This document shows, piece by piece, positions 38,674-46,500 of a stretch of DNA of 64,000 nucleotides (positions are counted from its first letter, which is position 1; each line of letters begins with the position of its first letter). Source of the stretch: Halorubrum sp. CSM-61 (lineage in GTDB: Archaea; Halobacteriota; Halobacteria; Halobacteriales; Haloferacaceae); NCBI RefSeq assembly GCF_003781945.1, contig NZ_RJJW01000001.1, forward strand, positions 453,921 through 517,920. Reading direction: 5' to 3'. The translations under genes were made by a program, and so were the position numbers. The notes under the pieces were generated by a model. The model had not been told where the DNA came from and did no database searches. It worked only from the letters and a program-made list of their open reading frames with translations.

Positions 38674-39653
38674 GCCGACTCCCGACCTATTCACTCCTTG
38701 AAACGCACGAAGATGTTGTTTCATACCGGGTCCCCGATCCGACAGGTGAGACGCCCGCATGGGTCCGAATCGGGCTGTTCCCATGGGAACTCGAAGGCGC
38801 TCACGCAGGGGAGGAAATAGCAGATGAACTCGTTGACAATGATCTTGAGACCACCGTCAAACGAGCAGATGGGGTTGGACTTCGAGCGGGATTCCACGGC
38901 CCAACGTCGCGTCACCCTTCTCCGAGAGGATACACCGACCGCGTAAAGAAGATGCTTGATGTATTCTCCCACGGGAGTGAAAAGTTCCGTATTCAGAACG
39001 CCGACGCCGCAGAACTACGACAGACCGGGCGATGGATCGCCCTATTCGGTTTCGCGTTCTGGCACTGGCTTAAGTGCCACACGGATTACCCGATCGGGAT
39101 GCGCGGGACTCGGAAGGAAATGCGAATACCGAAACCCGAAACGGTACTTGAAGACGGAACGCTCATCGGTCCTGATGGAGCGTCCTACGAGACACCGTAT
39201 ACTCTCGGAGATATCGAACTCCTATCACCCGACGAGTGGGAGACGCCCTACGAGCAGGCGGTGGAGCAGATCCAGTCTACGGTCGACACTCTCCACGGCG
39301 AGATTCCGAAGATGGTGATTACTGCGGCGCTTAGGGATATCGAAGATGGCGTTCTCGACCCGGTTGAGGAAACCGAATTGAAGAAAGAACACGACCGCAT
39401 CGAGTCCGCGCTCCGGAACGCTGATGGAATTGGAGTGAGCATCCGAAGTTCGATCACAAGTCAGTTCGACACTGTTTCCGACCTATGCGACGACCTCCGC
39501 GACGGTGGCGAACGGTTACGATCGATCCGAGGTATCGGAGACTCGACAGAGGAGGCCGTGATCGACGCTCTCGTAGAATCGGGTGCATGGACCACGCGCA
39601 AGGATAGCACGGACACTAACCGATCCTCGGGAGGTGAAGGCTGTGCCGAGTAG
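38670..39653 (+). CDS. Hypothetical protein with C-terminal helix-hairpin-helix
   Basis: 327 residues from GTG at 38670 (GTGA overlap; an in-frame GTG nine bases upstream is also open). The C-terminal part (about 265-315) holds a DNA-binding HhH unit LRSIRGIGDSTEEAVIDALVE. The central region has a hydrophobic aromatic stretch (WIALFGFAFWHWLKC). Codon bias is milder than in the flanks, which suggests a separate origin. Function unknown. Confidence 0.6.
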   Translation: MSRLPTYSLLETHEDVVSYRVPDPTGETPAWVRIGLFPWELEGAHAGEEIADELVDNDLETTVKRADGVGLRAGFHGPTSRHPSPRGYTDRVKKMLDVFSHGSEKFRIQNADAAELRQTGRWIALFGFAFWHWLKCHTDYPIGMRGTRKEMRIPKPETVLEDGTLIGPDGASYETPYTLGDIELLSPDEWETPYEQAVEQIQSTVDTLHGEIPKMVITAALRDIEDGVLDPVEETELKKEHDRIESALRNADGIGVSIRSSITSQFDTVSDLCDDLRDGGERLRSIRGIGDSTEEAVIDALVESGAWTTRKDSTDTNRSSGGEGCAE

Positions 39654-40134
39654 CGACGATCAATTAGGAGACGCCCTTTCACGAAGGGGCGCACTCGCGG
39701 TAGGTGCGTCGATCGTCACTGCTGGCTGCACCTCGATCGGATCGGCGGCCACTCCAGATTCAGAACAACGGCGACCGCAAGCCCGAGTCAGTGGCGGCTA
39801 CTACACCGGACAGAGGGTTTCGACGGAGACGTACGAGGCGATCCCCGGCGAGTTTGTCCAGCAGGTCTCGGTCGAACTTGAAACAGCGGAGAGTGCAGTG
39901 GAGAGAGTCGAATTTCTCGTCTTCGCCGACCCCACGCCAGTAACGACGGCGTGGTCCGTCCCCGAACAGATCGGTGAAGAGCGGAATCTCGGCGAGAACG
40001 CGTACGGAGAGACAGTCCACGACGGCGAAGCGACGTTTGAGGCCGGCACGCCGTGGGAAGTTCGAGCGTGCGGGGACGGAGAAAGTTGGACTGTAGATGA
40101 AGGTGAGATACCGGAGGTCGACGATGCCGAGTGA
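39643..40134 (+). CDS. Putative Tat-exported lipoprotein
   Basis: 163 residues. GTG start is fixed by GGAGGTGA eight bases upstream. The N-terminus has a twin-arginine motif (SRRGALAVGAS) and a lipobox ending in TAGC, so it should be Tat-exported and lipid-anchored, the normal haloarchaeal route. The mature part is beta-rich (FVQQVSVELETAESAVERVEF). Overlaps both neighbours by 11 bp. Confidence 0.7.
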   Translation: MPSSDDQLGDALSRRGALAVGASIVTAGCTSIGSAATPDSEQRRPQARVSGGYYTGQRVSTETYEAIPGEFVQQVSVELETAESAVERVEFLVFADPTPVTTAWSVPEQIGEERNLGENAYGETVHDGEATFEAGTPWEVRACGDGESWTVDEGEIPEVDDAE

Positions 40135-40711
40135 CGACCGGGACGACCCCGTCGGCATCCCCGACGTTCCGGACCTCAACGACTGCCAGCACTGCGGAGA
40201 GCCTCGGGACGGCCATTCGTACCTCCTCGTGTTCGGCGACTGGAACCCCGACCGATCGGGGTTCGAGCGCGCGCCGGCCATGCGCTCGCTCTGTAGCGAC
40301 TGCTGGACCGAGGAGTACGCCCGGACGACCGGCGCGCACTGGTCGATCGACGACCCGCAGCGCGTGTGGGACGTACTCCGTGCGTCCGATGGCGAGCTGG
40401 TCGCCGACCTCTCGCCGCTGTTCATGGGCGGGCGGCCGTTCGTCCGCGTCGACGGCGACGGCGAGATGACCGCGGTCGGCCCGACGCTGATCGACGGCGG
40501 CGAGAACGGGGAGGGAACACCCGTCATCGAGGAGAAGATCGTCCGGCTGGAGGAGTTCGACCGCGACGCGCTGTTCGAGGCGATCGAGAGCTATCGCGAC
40601 CTCCCGGACAACAGCGGGTCGGTCATCATCCGACCGATCGAGGAGACGCCGTTCGAGCGGTACACGGGTCGGGGAGAGAAATCGGCGAGTCTCGGGCGGT
40701 GGTCCGAATGA
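40124..40711 (+). CDS. Zinc-knuckle hypothetical protein
   Basis: 195 residues from the ATG at 40124, with GGAGGT at the right distance. CQHC and CSDC about 43 residues apart make one zinc site; the C-terminal half is alpha/beta (EKIVRLEEFDRDALFEAIE, SGSVIIRPIEETPFE). Not recognised. Confidence 0.6.
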   Translation: MPSDDRDDPVGIPDVPDLNDCQHCGEPRDGHSYLLVFGDWNPDRSGFERAPAMRSLCSDCWTEEYARTTGAHWSIDDPQRVWDVLRASDGELVADLSPLFMGGRPFVRVDGDGEMTAVGPTLIDGGENGEGTPVIEEKIVRLEEFDRDALFEAIESYRDLPDNSGSVIIRPIEETPFERYTGRGEKSASLGRWSE

Positions 40712-41175
40712 GCGTCGACGACGACCACAACGCGCTCTTGAGCCCGCCGTCGACCAACCTCGACACGGGGAACTGGGACGCCGAGGGGCCGCTCGCCGGC
40801 CACCGCGCCGAGGCGCCGAACGGGCGCGTTCAAGACCACGTAATCGAATCTGACTGGGAACACTCGGGTTGCCGGTGTATCCTCACGCGAGTGACGGAGT
40901 ACATCGTACTCGGTCGCCACCACGGGCCGGAACGGATCGGGGAGTCGGAGACGTTCTACCGAGGGTACGTACACGCCCCCGAAGTCGAGTCACTTCCGAA
41001 GGGGTGCTACGGGACGACGATCGTGGATTGCTATCCCGATCATGGCTGGTTCACGTGGGACGAACGGGCGTGGCGAAACGGCTACTCGCACACGAAGACC
41101 GTCAGCGAGGTCGCCCACCGGAAGACCGAACGGCTCGCCGACGCCGCGGCGCAGCGCCGGGAGGGTGAACTATGA
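40708..41175 (+). CDS. Hypothetical protein
   Basis: 155 residues from ATGA at 40708. Two Cys flank a basic strand (HSGCRCILTRVTEYIVLG) and a third follows (CYGTTIVDCYPDHGWFTWD). Basic helical C-terminus. Not recognised. Confidence 0.55.
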   Translation: MSVDDDHNALLSPPSTNLDTGNWDAEGPLAGHRAEAPNGRVQDHVIESDWEHSGCRCILTRVTEYIVLGRHHGPERIGESETFYRGYVHAPEVESLPKGCYGTTIVDCYPDHGWFTWDERAWRNGYSHTKTVSEVAHRKTERLADAAAQRREGEL

Positions 41176-41522
41176 GCATCGAGAACGCCTCGACGCCGTC
41201 GCGGCCGCTCCCGCGCGTCCGGGTCGAACAGCCCGGCGCCGAACGCGGCGCCGACGACGTGCGCTCCCACCTCGACGAAGACCAGTGCGTACTCTGTGGC
41301 GCCCCCGACGCACCCCGTGTGCGAGTTGAAATCCCGTGGGTCGGGAAGCACGGACTCCGGCACGTCTGTCGCGGGCATCCCGAACACCCCGATCATCCGG
41401 GGTACCCTAGCCCGGAGAACCCGACCGAGCACCGGTTCTGTCCGGGGTGTGGGGCTGTGGATCGACTCCTCTCGGCCGGCGTGTGCCGCGCCTGTTTCGA
41501 CCCGACGGAGGACGCCCGATGA
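41172..41522 (+). CDS. Small double zinc-ribbon protein
   Basis: 116 residues. One ribbon is CVLC followed by H-x-C-x-GH (about residues 39-70), the second CPGC...CRAC near the end. ATGA overlaps on both sides. It precedes the Dam-like methyltransferase pair and may help bind DNA; this is inference. Confidence 0.6.
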   Translation: MSIENASTPSRPLPRVRVEQPGAERGADDVRSHLDEDQCVLCGAPDAPRVRVEIPWVGKHGLRHVCRGHPEHPDHPGYPSPENPTEHRFCPGCGAVDRLLSAGVCRACFDPTEDAR

Positions 41523-42094
41523 GCGGCACCGTTCTCTCGGCGCAGGTTCCCGACGAAGACGACACCGAGTACGCGACTCCCTACCGTATCTGGCGGCCGC
41601 TCTCGTGGGCCGTCGACGGCTTCGACCTCGACCCGGCGAGTGGAGCCGAGCCCGTTCCGATCGCCGACCAGCGGTACACTGAGGCGGACGACGGGCTGGC
41701 GCAACCGTGGCACGGAGACGTATTCCTGAATCCGCCGTGGACCAGCGAAGACAGCGACGGCACGCCGAAACGCCGCTGGCTCCGGAAGGCGCGGAACGAG
41801 GCGCAGCGCGACGCGGTCGATACCGTGGTCGTGCTCCTCCCCGCCGCGACGGAAGCCGGCTGGTTCCGCGAGCACATGTGGGGCGCGCCGGCGTTGTGCT
41901 TCGTCGGTCCCGGCCGGATTCCGTTTCTCGGTGAAGACCGCAACCCGTCGTTCGCACTCGCGATCGCGGCGTTCGGCGACGTGTCGACCGCCCTCCTCGA
42001 CGTGCTGGATGGCTTCGGCGTCGTCGTGACGCCCGGCAATGTGTACGACCCCCACCCGCAGACAACGCTCCCTGGGGCTACCGATGAGCACTGA
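41519..42094 (+). CDS. Phage-type DNA N6-adenine methyltransferase (Dam-like)
   Basis: 191 residues in the compact Dam-like layout of phage methyltransferases: TPYRIWRPLSWAVDGFDLDPASG (SAM site), GDVFLNPPWTS with the catalytic NPPW, then VVVLLPAATEAGWFRE. The start is in ATGA. A second copy follows immediately, so the two are tandem paralogues that may differ in target. Confidence 0.75.
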   Translation: MSGTVLSAQVPDEDDTEYATPYRIWRPLSWAVDGFDLDPASGAEPVPIADQRYTEADDGLAQPWHGDVFLNPPWTSEDSDGTPKRRWLRKARNEAQRDAVDTVVVLLPAATEAGWFREHMWGAPALCFVGPGRIPFLGEDRNPSFALAIAAFGDVSTALLDVLDGFGVVVTPGNVYDPHPQTTLPGATDEH

Positions 42095-42722
42095 CGACAC
42101 CGCCGCGCCGACGACCGCCGACGGAACGAGCATGGCGTTCGTCGCCAACAAGAAGAAGGACTCGTGGCGGACACCGCCCGCGCTCTACGAGCCGATCGCC
42201 GAGGCCGTCGACGGGATCGACCTCGATCCGTGTGCCGGCCCGTCCGGCGACCGCCTCGAACTACCCGATGACGCCGAGCCCGCTGAGGACCTCCCGCCCA
42301 CGGCGATCGCCGAGCGGAACGTCATGCCGTGGGAGGACGGCCTATCAGTCCCGTGGCAAGGTGACGTGTTCGTGAACCCGCCCTTCTCGGACGTGGGAGA
42401 GTGGCTCCCGACCGCGATCGGCGCGTGGATGGCCGGCGACGCCGACCGCGTGTTCTTCGTCACGGCTGCGAACACCGGGACGGTCTCGTGGTACCACCGC
42501 TGGATCGCGTCGTTCGCGTCGGTGACGTACTTCACCGGGCCGCGGCAGAACTACGTCGATCCCGAAACGAACGAGCTGGCGAGCGGCGTCTCGTTCAACA
42601 CGGCCGTGAGCGTATTCGGGACGATCCCCGAGTCGCTGGCGGAGTACTGGCGACAGGAGGGAGACCTCGTGGTTCGCCCGTGGAACGCCGGCGGGATCGT
42701 CGAGGACGGAGGCGACCGATGA
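42084..42722 (+). CDS. Phage-type DNA N6-adenine methyltransferase (Dam-like)
   Basis: 212 residues. DSWRTPPALYEPIAEAVDG, IDLDPCAGP and GDVFVNPPFSDVG (catalytic NPPF) align with the preceding gene; FFVTAANTGTVSWYHR follows. Overlaps its neighbour by 11 bp. No cognate nuclease is certain, though an HNH gene lies two genes downstream. Confidence 0.78.
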   Translation: MSTDDTAAPTTADGTSMAFVANKKKDSWRTPPALYEPIAEAVDGIDLDPCAGPSGDRLELPDDAEPAEDLPPTAIAERNVMPWEDGLSVPWQGDVFVNPPFSDVGEWLPTAIGAWMAGDADRVFFVTAANTGTVSWYHRWIASFASVTYFTGPRQNYVDPETNELASGVSFNTAVSVFGTIPESLAEYWRQEGDLVVRPWNAGGIVEDGGDR

Positions 42723-43135
42723 TGGGGCTGGTCCGCCGGCTCGGCGCCCGGCTCCTCCACCGTATCGACGAGCACTGGTTCACCGTCGAATGGTGGCCTG
42801 CGGTCAACATGGCCGTCGTTTCGTGTGTCGCGTGCGACGAGTACGCGCTCGATATCACGCGGAAGGACCCCTCGACCGATGACGTGATCTGTGAGCGACA
42901 CCCGGCTGCACGGGATGCGGACGGAACAATCATCGTCACCCACCCGCGGACGGTGGCGGCGCTCGAAGACGACGTTGCACTCGTCGATCCCGACTTCAAA
43001 CTCCGGGCGAACGTCATCGACGACGCTCCCGACGATGCAATCCGCGAGGTCGGGCTGTACGAGGTCGATGTCGAACGAATGGAGGCGCTCGTCGAGAGCG
43101 ATCTGTGGGACGTACCGACTGGAGGCGAGCCATGA
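42719..43135 (+). CDS. Hypothetical protein
   Basis: 138 residues. CVACDEYALDI and a later C-x-RHPA motif suggest a zinc site. Remaining sequence is acidic and alpha/beta (AALEDDVALVDPDFKLRA). Start in ATGATG; a second ATG three bases on is equally possible. Confidence 0.55.
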   Translation: MMGLVRRLGARLLHRIDEHWFTVEWWPAVNMAVVSCVACDEYALDITRKDPSTDDVICERHPAARDADGTIIVTHPRTVAALEDDVALVDPDFKLRANVIDDAPDDAIREVGLYEVDVERMEALVESDLWDVPTGGEP

Positions 43136-43683
43136 GCAATCGCCCCAGAGACCGGCAGAAAGGCATGGATACGCTGTTCCCGATGGCCGACGCCCACTCG
43201 TGTCGCGTGTGCAACGAGCACGTCGAGGACGGCCGTCGGAACTACTGCTGTCCGCGCTGTAAGCGAATCGCGACGGCCGTCCAGCGCATGTTCGTCTGGG
43301 ACTGTGTCCGCGAGGCCGTCCTCGAACGCGACGACTACACCTGCCGGGAGTGCGGGCTCTCGAAAGCGCAGGCGGAGCGGGCATACTGGCAGACGCACGA
43401 CCTCGCGAAAGCAAAATCCGACTCCAGCGATGAGTTCTGGAGCCTCTGGCGGGAATACGGTGTGACGGAGTTTCAGATTTTCGAGGTCGACCATATCGAG
43501 CGCGTCGCCGACGGCGGGCATCCGTTCGACGAGACAAACCTCCAGACGCTCTGTAAGTACTGTCACCGCGACAAGACGGCCGCGGAGAACCGGACGAACG
43601 AGCCGGCGGTCGAGGAGCGGCCAGAGCTCGGCCTCGACGCCTACCTGGACACCGCGACCGACGGCGGGGAGGACGACCGATGA
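43132..43683 (+). CDS. HNH endonuclease
   Basis: 183 residues. An N-terminal zinc ribbon (CRVC...CCPRC) and a linker with CRECGLSK precede the HNH core at about residues 120-150: EVDHIERVADGG, then NLQTLCKYCHRDKT, with the metal-binding His and the closing CxxC. HNH proteins cut DNA in restriction, packaging or mobility. Between Dam-like methyltransferases and an ASCH protein, restriction or site-specific nicking is plausible. Confidence 0.85.
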   Translation: MSNRPRDRQKGMDTLFPMADAHSCRVCNEHVEDGRRNYCCPRCKRIATAVQRMFVWDCVREAVLERDDYTCRECGLSKAQAERAYWQTHDLAKAKSDSSDEFWSLWREYGVTEFQIFEVDHIERVADGGHPFDETNLQTLCKYCHRDKTAAENRTNEPAVEERPELGLDAYLDTATDGGEDDR

Positions 43684-43772
43684 ACACCGGTGTGCAAGTG
43701 TTCGCCCGGCCGGTTTCACGAATCGAGCGACAGCCAACGCCGGTCTCCATGGCGGTGTCACATGTCGAGTGA
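43680..43772 (+). CDS. Small ORF linking HNH and ASCH genes (30 residues)
   Basis: ATGA overlap with the HNH gene; it ends 11 bp into the next gene. Basic peptide (MNTGVQVFARPVSRIER...). Probably a coupling ORF; peptide function unsupported. Confidence 0.35.
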   Translation: MNTGVQVFARPVSRIERQPTPVSMAVSHVE

Positions 43773-44109
43773 AACCCCCAGCCTCGCGTTCGCAGACGAA
43801 CACGTCCCGCGAATCCTGTCCGGCCAAAAGACCGCGACCATCCGCCTCGATCTGGACTCGCGAATCCAACTCGGGCGGAGCGTCACGTTCGTCGATTCCG
43901 AGCGCGAGCGGTTCGCCACTGCCGTCGTCGACGATCGTGGCTACGAGCGCCTCGCAGTGCTCGCTCGGCAGGGCGTCCCCGGCCACAAACAGTACGACCG
44001 GCCGGCCGAGCTCGTGGCAGAAATGCGCGAGTACTACCCCGGACGACGCGTGACGGGCGACACGCTCGCGGACGTACTCTACTGGGAGCGTGAGTCACTA
44101 TGGGAGTGA
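43762..44109 (+). CDS. ASCH/PUA-like domain protein
   Basis: 115 residues from ATG at 43762. The pattern is ASCH-like: LAFADEHVPRILSGQKTATIRLD, GRSVTFVD and a strand-rich middle, ending GDTLADVLYWERESL. ASCH domains bind RNA or modified nucleosides and are frequent in viruses and plasmids. It might act with the transglycosylase or methyltransferases; this is inference. Confidence 0.65.
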   Translation: MSSETPSLAFADEHVPRILSGQKTATIRLDLDSRIQLGRSVTFVDSERERFATAVVDDRGYERLAVLARQGVPGHKQYDRPAELVAEMREYYPGRRVTGDTLADVLYWERESLWE

Positions 44110-44456
44110 CGGAGACGCGACAGACACGGTTCGACGCCCCGCCGCGGGCTCCGCGCTTCGATGAGACGGAGTCGGTCGTGACGCGTCGCGTGTTCCGGTG
44201 TGACGGCCACGGGTACGAGCACATGATCGAGTACGATCTGGCCGAGGCAGTCGATCGATTCGCCTACGAGGGCAAGCTCGACACGTTCATCGAGTGGTTC
44301 GAAGACGCTCGCGACGGCGACGGCAGGGTGTACGTCGACGACGGCGGCCACCGTGTGTTCCGACGGGGTGACCTGCTGTTTGCGTGCAACGTCGAGGAGG
44401 TATCACGGCAGTTCCGGCGGATCTACTTTACGGTCGACGTAGTGGACCGATCGTAG
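44100..44456 (+). CDS. Hypothetical protein
   Basis: 118 residues, overlapping the ASCH gene by 10 bp. Beta strands (VTRRVFRCDGHGYEHMIEYD, RRIYFTVDVVD) and one acidic helix. Two Cys without a zinc pattern. Last gene of the operon; converges on the 44457 gene with no gap. Confidence 0.55.
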   Translation: MGVTETRQTRFDAPPRAPRFDETESVVTRRVFRCDGHGYEHMIEYDLAEAVDRFAYEGKLDTFIEWFEDARDGDGRVYVDDGGHRVFRRGDLLFACNVEEVSRQFRRIYFTVDVVDRS

Positions 44457-45746
44457 CTAGTCGCTTTTCGCAATTCGCTTTGCGAGGTCCATTACCGTCT
44501 CGATATTCGTTGCATCGTCGTCTTTCGTTGTTGTGCTGCCGTTCTCGACAATATCAGAGGGGTTCGTGAACATCTGTCCCATCGAGACGAGCATGAACTC
44601 GGCGAGCTGTGCATCGGTTTCATCAAGCGATTTCTGTGACTCCAGTACCTTTCGAGAGGGTTCAAGTGTCTGTGCCATCGTCGATTTGAAGGCGTATTCC
44701 TCCATGAGGCGACGCTTCCGGGAGTAATTCTTAGACGTAAACCAAACGGCCACAAGTAGGGGAACCAAGAGCGTCACACGCGATACTGTACCGATACCAA
44801 AGCTGGTAGATTGTAGGAGACTCCAAAAAATCACGATAGCTCCCACAATGAGAACGGCTATCGCACCAAAGGTACTTTTGGCCCACCAGTTCGCTGACTC
44901 TTCCAGTTCTTTCTTCCGCTCAGTGAAGTTCCGATCAAGAGATGCTGCAACCGCACCGCTAAGTAGTGTATCAATCCGATCTTCAATGTCATCGAGACTG
45001 TTTTTCTGCTGATTTAATTGCTCAGATCGCTCTTCTACCTCAGAGAGGTTTGTATCGAGACGATCTTCGTAGTCGCTCATCTGCTCAGTCTTTTTGAGAA
45101 CTTCCTCGTAGTGTTCGTTGATAGTCTCTGCTTCCTTCTTGATATTCTGAGACGTGTTTGAAGCCTTGTTTTCAATTCCTACTAAGTTCTCTTGAGACTC
45201 TTCTGCCGAAGAGACAATCCCGTCGATCTTCTCTTGCAGGTGAGATACGCCCTCATAGATAGAGTTTATATCTTGTTGCGTCTCTTCGGCTTGTTCGAGG
45301 TTCTGGATAACCTTCTGGTGCTCCTCCCGAGTTTGTTCTAGTTTATGTAATTGCTCGGAGAAATCAAGGTGTTCTCCAACCCGCAAATCCAGATTCAAGT
45401 TGATGATGTAGGATTTCAGGTTATCAACCTGCTTGATAAAATCACGCCCCGGGTTATTGTTCCGAGAATTTTTGTTTCTAATGTGGTTGGCCTGCTTACG
45501 TACATTCACCAATCGCTTCTTAATATTGTTCTGCTGATTGTCCCCGTAAATTTGAATAATATCTTCTTCAATTGCAGTGTCAAGCAACTCAGAGACATAT
45601 TTAAAGTCTGCAATCGCTTCGTTTAGGGTTCCACCGCTGTGCTCTGTCGTATAGTTTTCTTCTTCTGCTATCTGAGCGAACTCGCTGACATTGTCAAAGC
45701 TCTCGTGTTCGAGTGTATTCCGGATCTGCTCTATGCGCTTGCTCAT
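44457..45746 (-). CDS. Coiled-coil membrane protein, AT-rich cargo
   Basis: 429 residues. A long coiled coil (about 105-265, with many LEQAEETQQDI-type heptads) is followed by two transmembrane helices (FGAIAVLIVGAIVIFWSLL and VTLLVPLLVAVWFTS) and a cytoplasmic helical tail. Codon use is much more AT-rich than in neighbours, so recent acquisition is likely. This architecture occurs in membrane-acting defence or signalling proteins, but no family was identified. Confidence 0.6.
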   Translation of the reverse strand: MSKRIEQIRNTLEHESFDNVSEFAQIAEEENYTTEHSGGTLNEAIADFKYVSELLDTAIEEDIIQIYGDNQQNNIKKRLVNVRKQANHIRNKNSRNNNPGRDFIKQVDNLKSYIINLNLDLRVGEHLDFSEQLHKLEQTREEHQKVIQNLEQAEETQQDINSIYEGVSHLQEKIDGIVSSAEESQENLVGIENKASNTSQNIKKEAETINEHYEEVLKKTEQMSDYEDRLDTNLSEVEERSEQLNQQKNSLDDIEDRIDTLLSGAVAASLDRNFTERKKELEESANWWAKSTFGAIAVLIVGAIVIFWSLLQSTSFGIGTVSRVTLLVPLLVAVWFTSKNYSRKRRLMEEYAFKSTMAQTLEPSRKVLESQKSLDETDAQLAEFMLVSMGQMFTNPSDIVENGSTTTKDDDATNIETVMDLAKRIAKSD

Positions 45747-45799
45747 TTTATACTACTGATTAGTCCATGAATAAGAATGATCCCCACTCTGTTTAAGTC

Positions 45800-45879
45800 C
45801 TTTCTGCATAGTAAATATTAAGTAGGTCCCGCTCCTTGAGAGAGACGTGCTCGGGGAAACCCGGCGCGCAAGTGACCAC
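45800..45879 (+). promoter_or_regulatory. GAAA-hairpin leader with AGTGACCAC and promoter
   Basis: Promoter AAGTCC-N5-TGCATAGTAAATATTAAG (45795-45822); GTGC-T-CGGG-GAAA-CCCG-GCGC hairpin (45847-45867); AGTGACCAC (45871-45879). GTGC/GCGC has a U-G pair, again compensatory. Confidence 0.7.
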
Positions 45880-45881
45880 AC

Positions 45882-46292
45882 ATGGACGGAACATTCGACG
45901 ACGTAACCGCAGAACAGCCTACAAACAACCGCCTCGACAACGACGCGCCGTGGAGCGCGGTCGAACAGCGCATGACCGAGAAGCTCGATGAGTCGGCCGA
46001 GATATTCGACAGCGTCGAGACGATCCACGAGTGGGACGGCCTCGACGAGTGGGACGCAGAGTACACCGAGGGCAGCTCGTCGATCGCGTTCGAGCACCCC
46101 GACGGCGCGTTGGTCCGGATCAGCGAGGGCTCGGTGGACGGCGGGTTCGACGTGCATACGTCGACGGGCACAGAGCGGGCGGTCCCGCAGCGCGCGATCG
46201 TCTCGACGAAGTCCTACGTCCATAGCCTTGACCGGTGTGTGACGACGGCCGTCGCTCAGATCTGTGCGTACAGTCGCAACAGCTCGTTCTGA
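45882..46292 (+). CDS. Hypothetical protein
   Basis: 136 residues from the ATG set by the hairpin leader. Acidic, with aromatic-rich middle (TIHEWDGLDEWDAEYTEG) and beta strands (ALVRISEGSVDGGFDVHTS). GC-rich like the element core, unlike its neighbours. Not recognised. Confidence 0.65.
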   Translation: MDGTFDDVTAEQPTNNRLDNDAPWSAVEQRMTEKLDESAEIFDSVETIHEWDGLDEWDAEYTEGSSSIAFEHPDGALVRISEGSVDGGFDVHTSTGTERAVPQRAIVSTKSYVHSLDRCVTTAVAQICAYSRNSSF

Positions 46293-46334
46293 GAGCAGCC
46301 TCCAGTCTAAATCAAAATAGATTTATGCTTCGTA

Positions 46335-46364
46335 CGCGGACGGGATCTATAGATCCCGTCCGCG
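46335..46364. repeat. 30-bp perfect palindrome
   Basis: Arms CGCGGACGGGATCTA and its exact complement with no spacer, set in AT-rich DNA between a GC-rich gene and an AT-rich cassette. It could be a bidirectional terminator, a recombination site or a cruciform. No second copy was seen. Confidence 0.7.
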
Positions 46365-46500
46365 GTCACTTAACAATCTATACTCCAGATCCACAAGATC
46401 TTGAGTGAATTCCTATAGAGCATTGGACCTCATGCAAATGATTACTAAGCAATTATTATAAGATAACTAGCTGTACGAGATTGTAACGAGCCAAGATATA
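46365..46500. other. AT-rich intergenic region
   Basis: No ORF. AT-rich with ATTATTATAAGATAA near 46450, a likely promoter for the 46501 gene. Confidence 0.4.
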
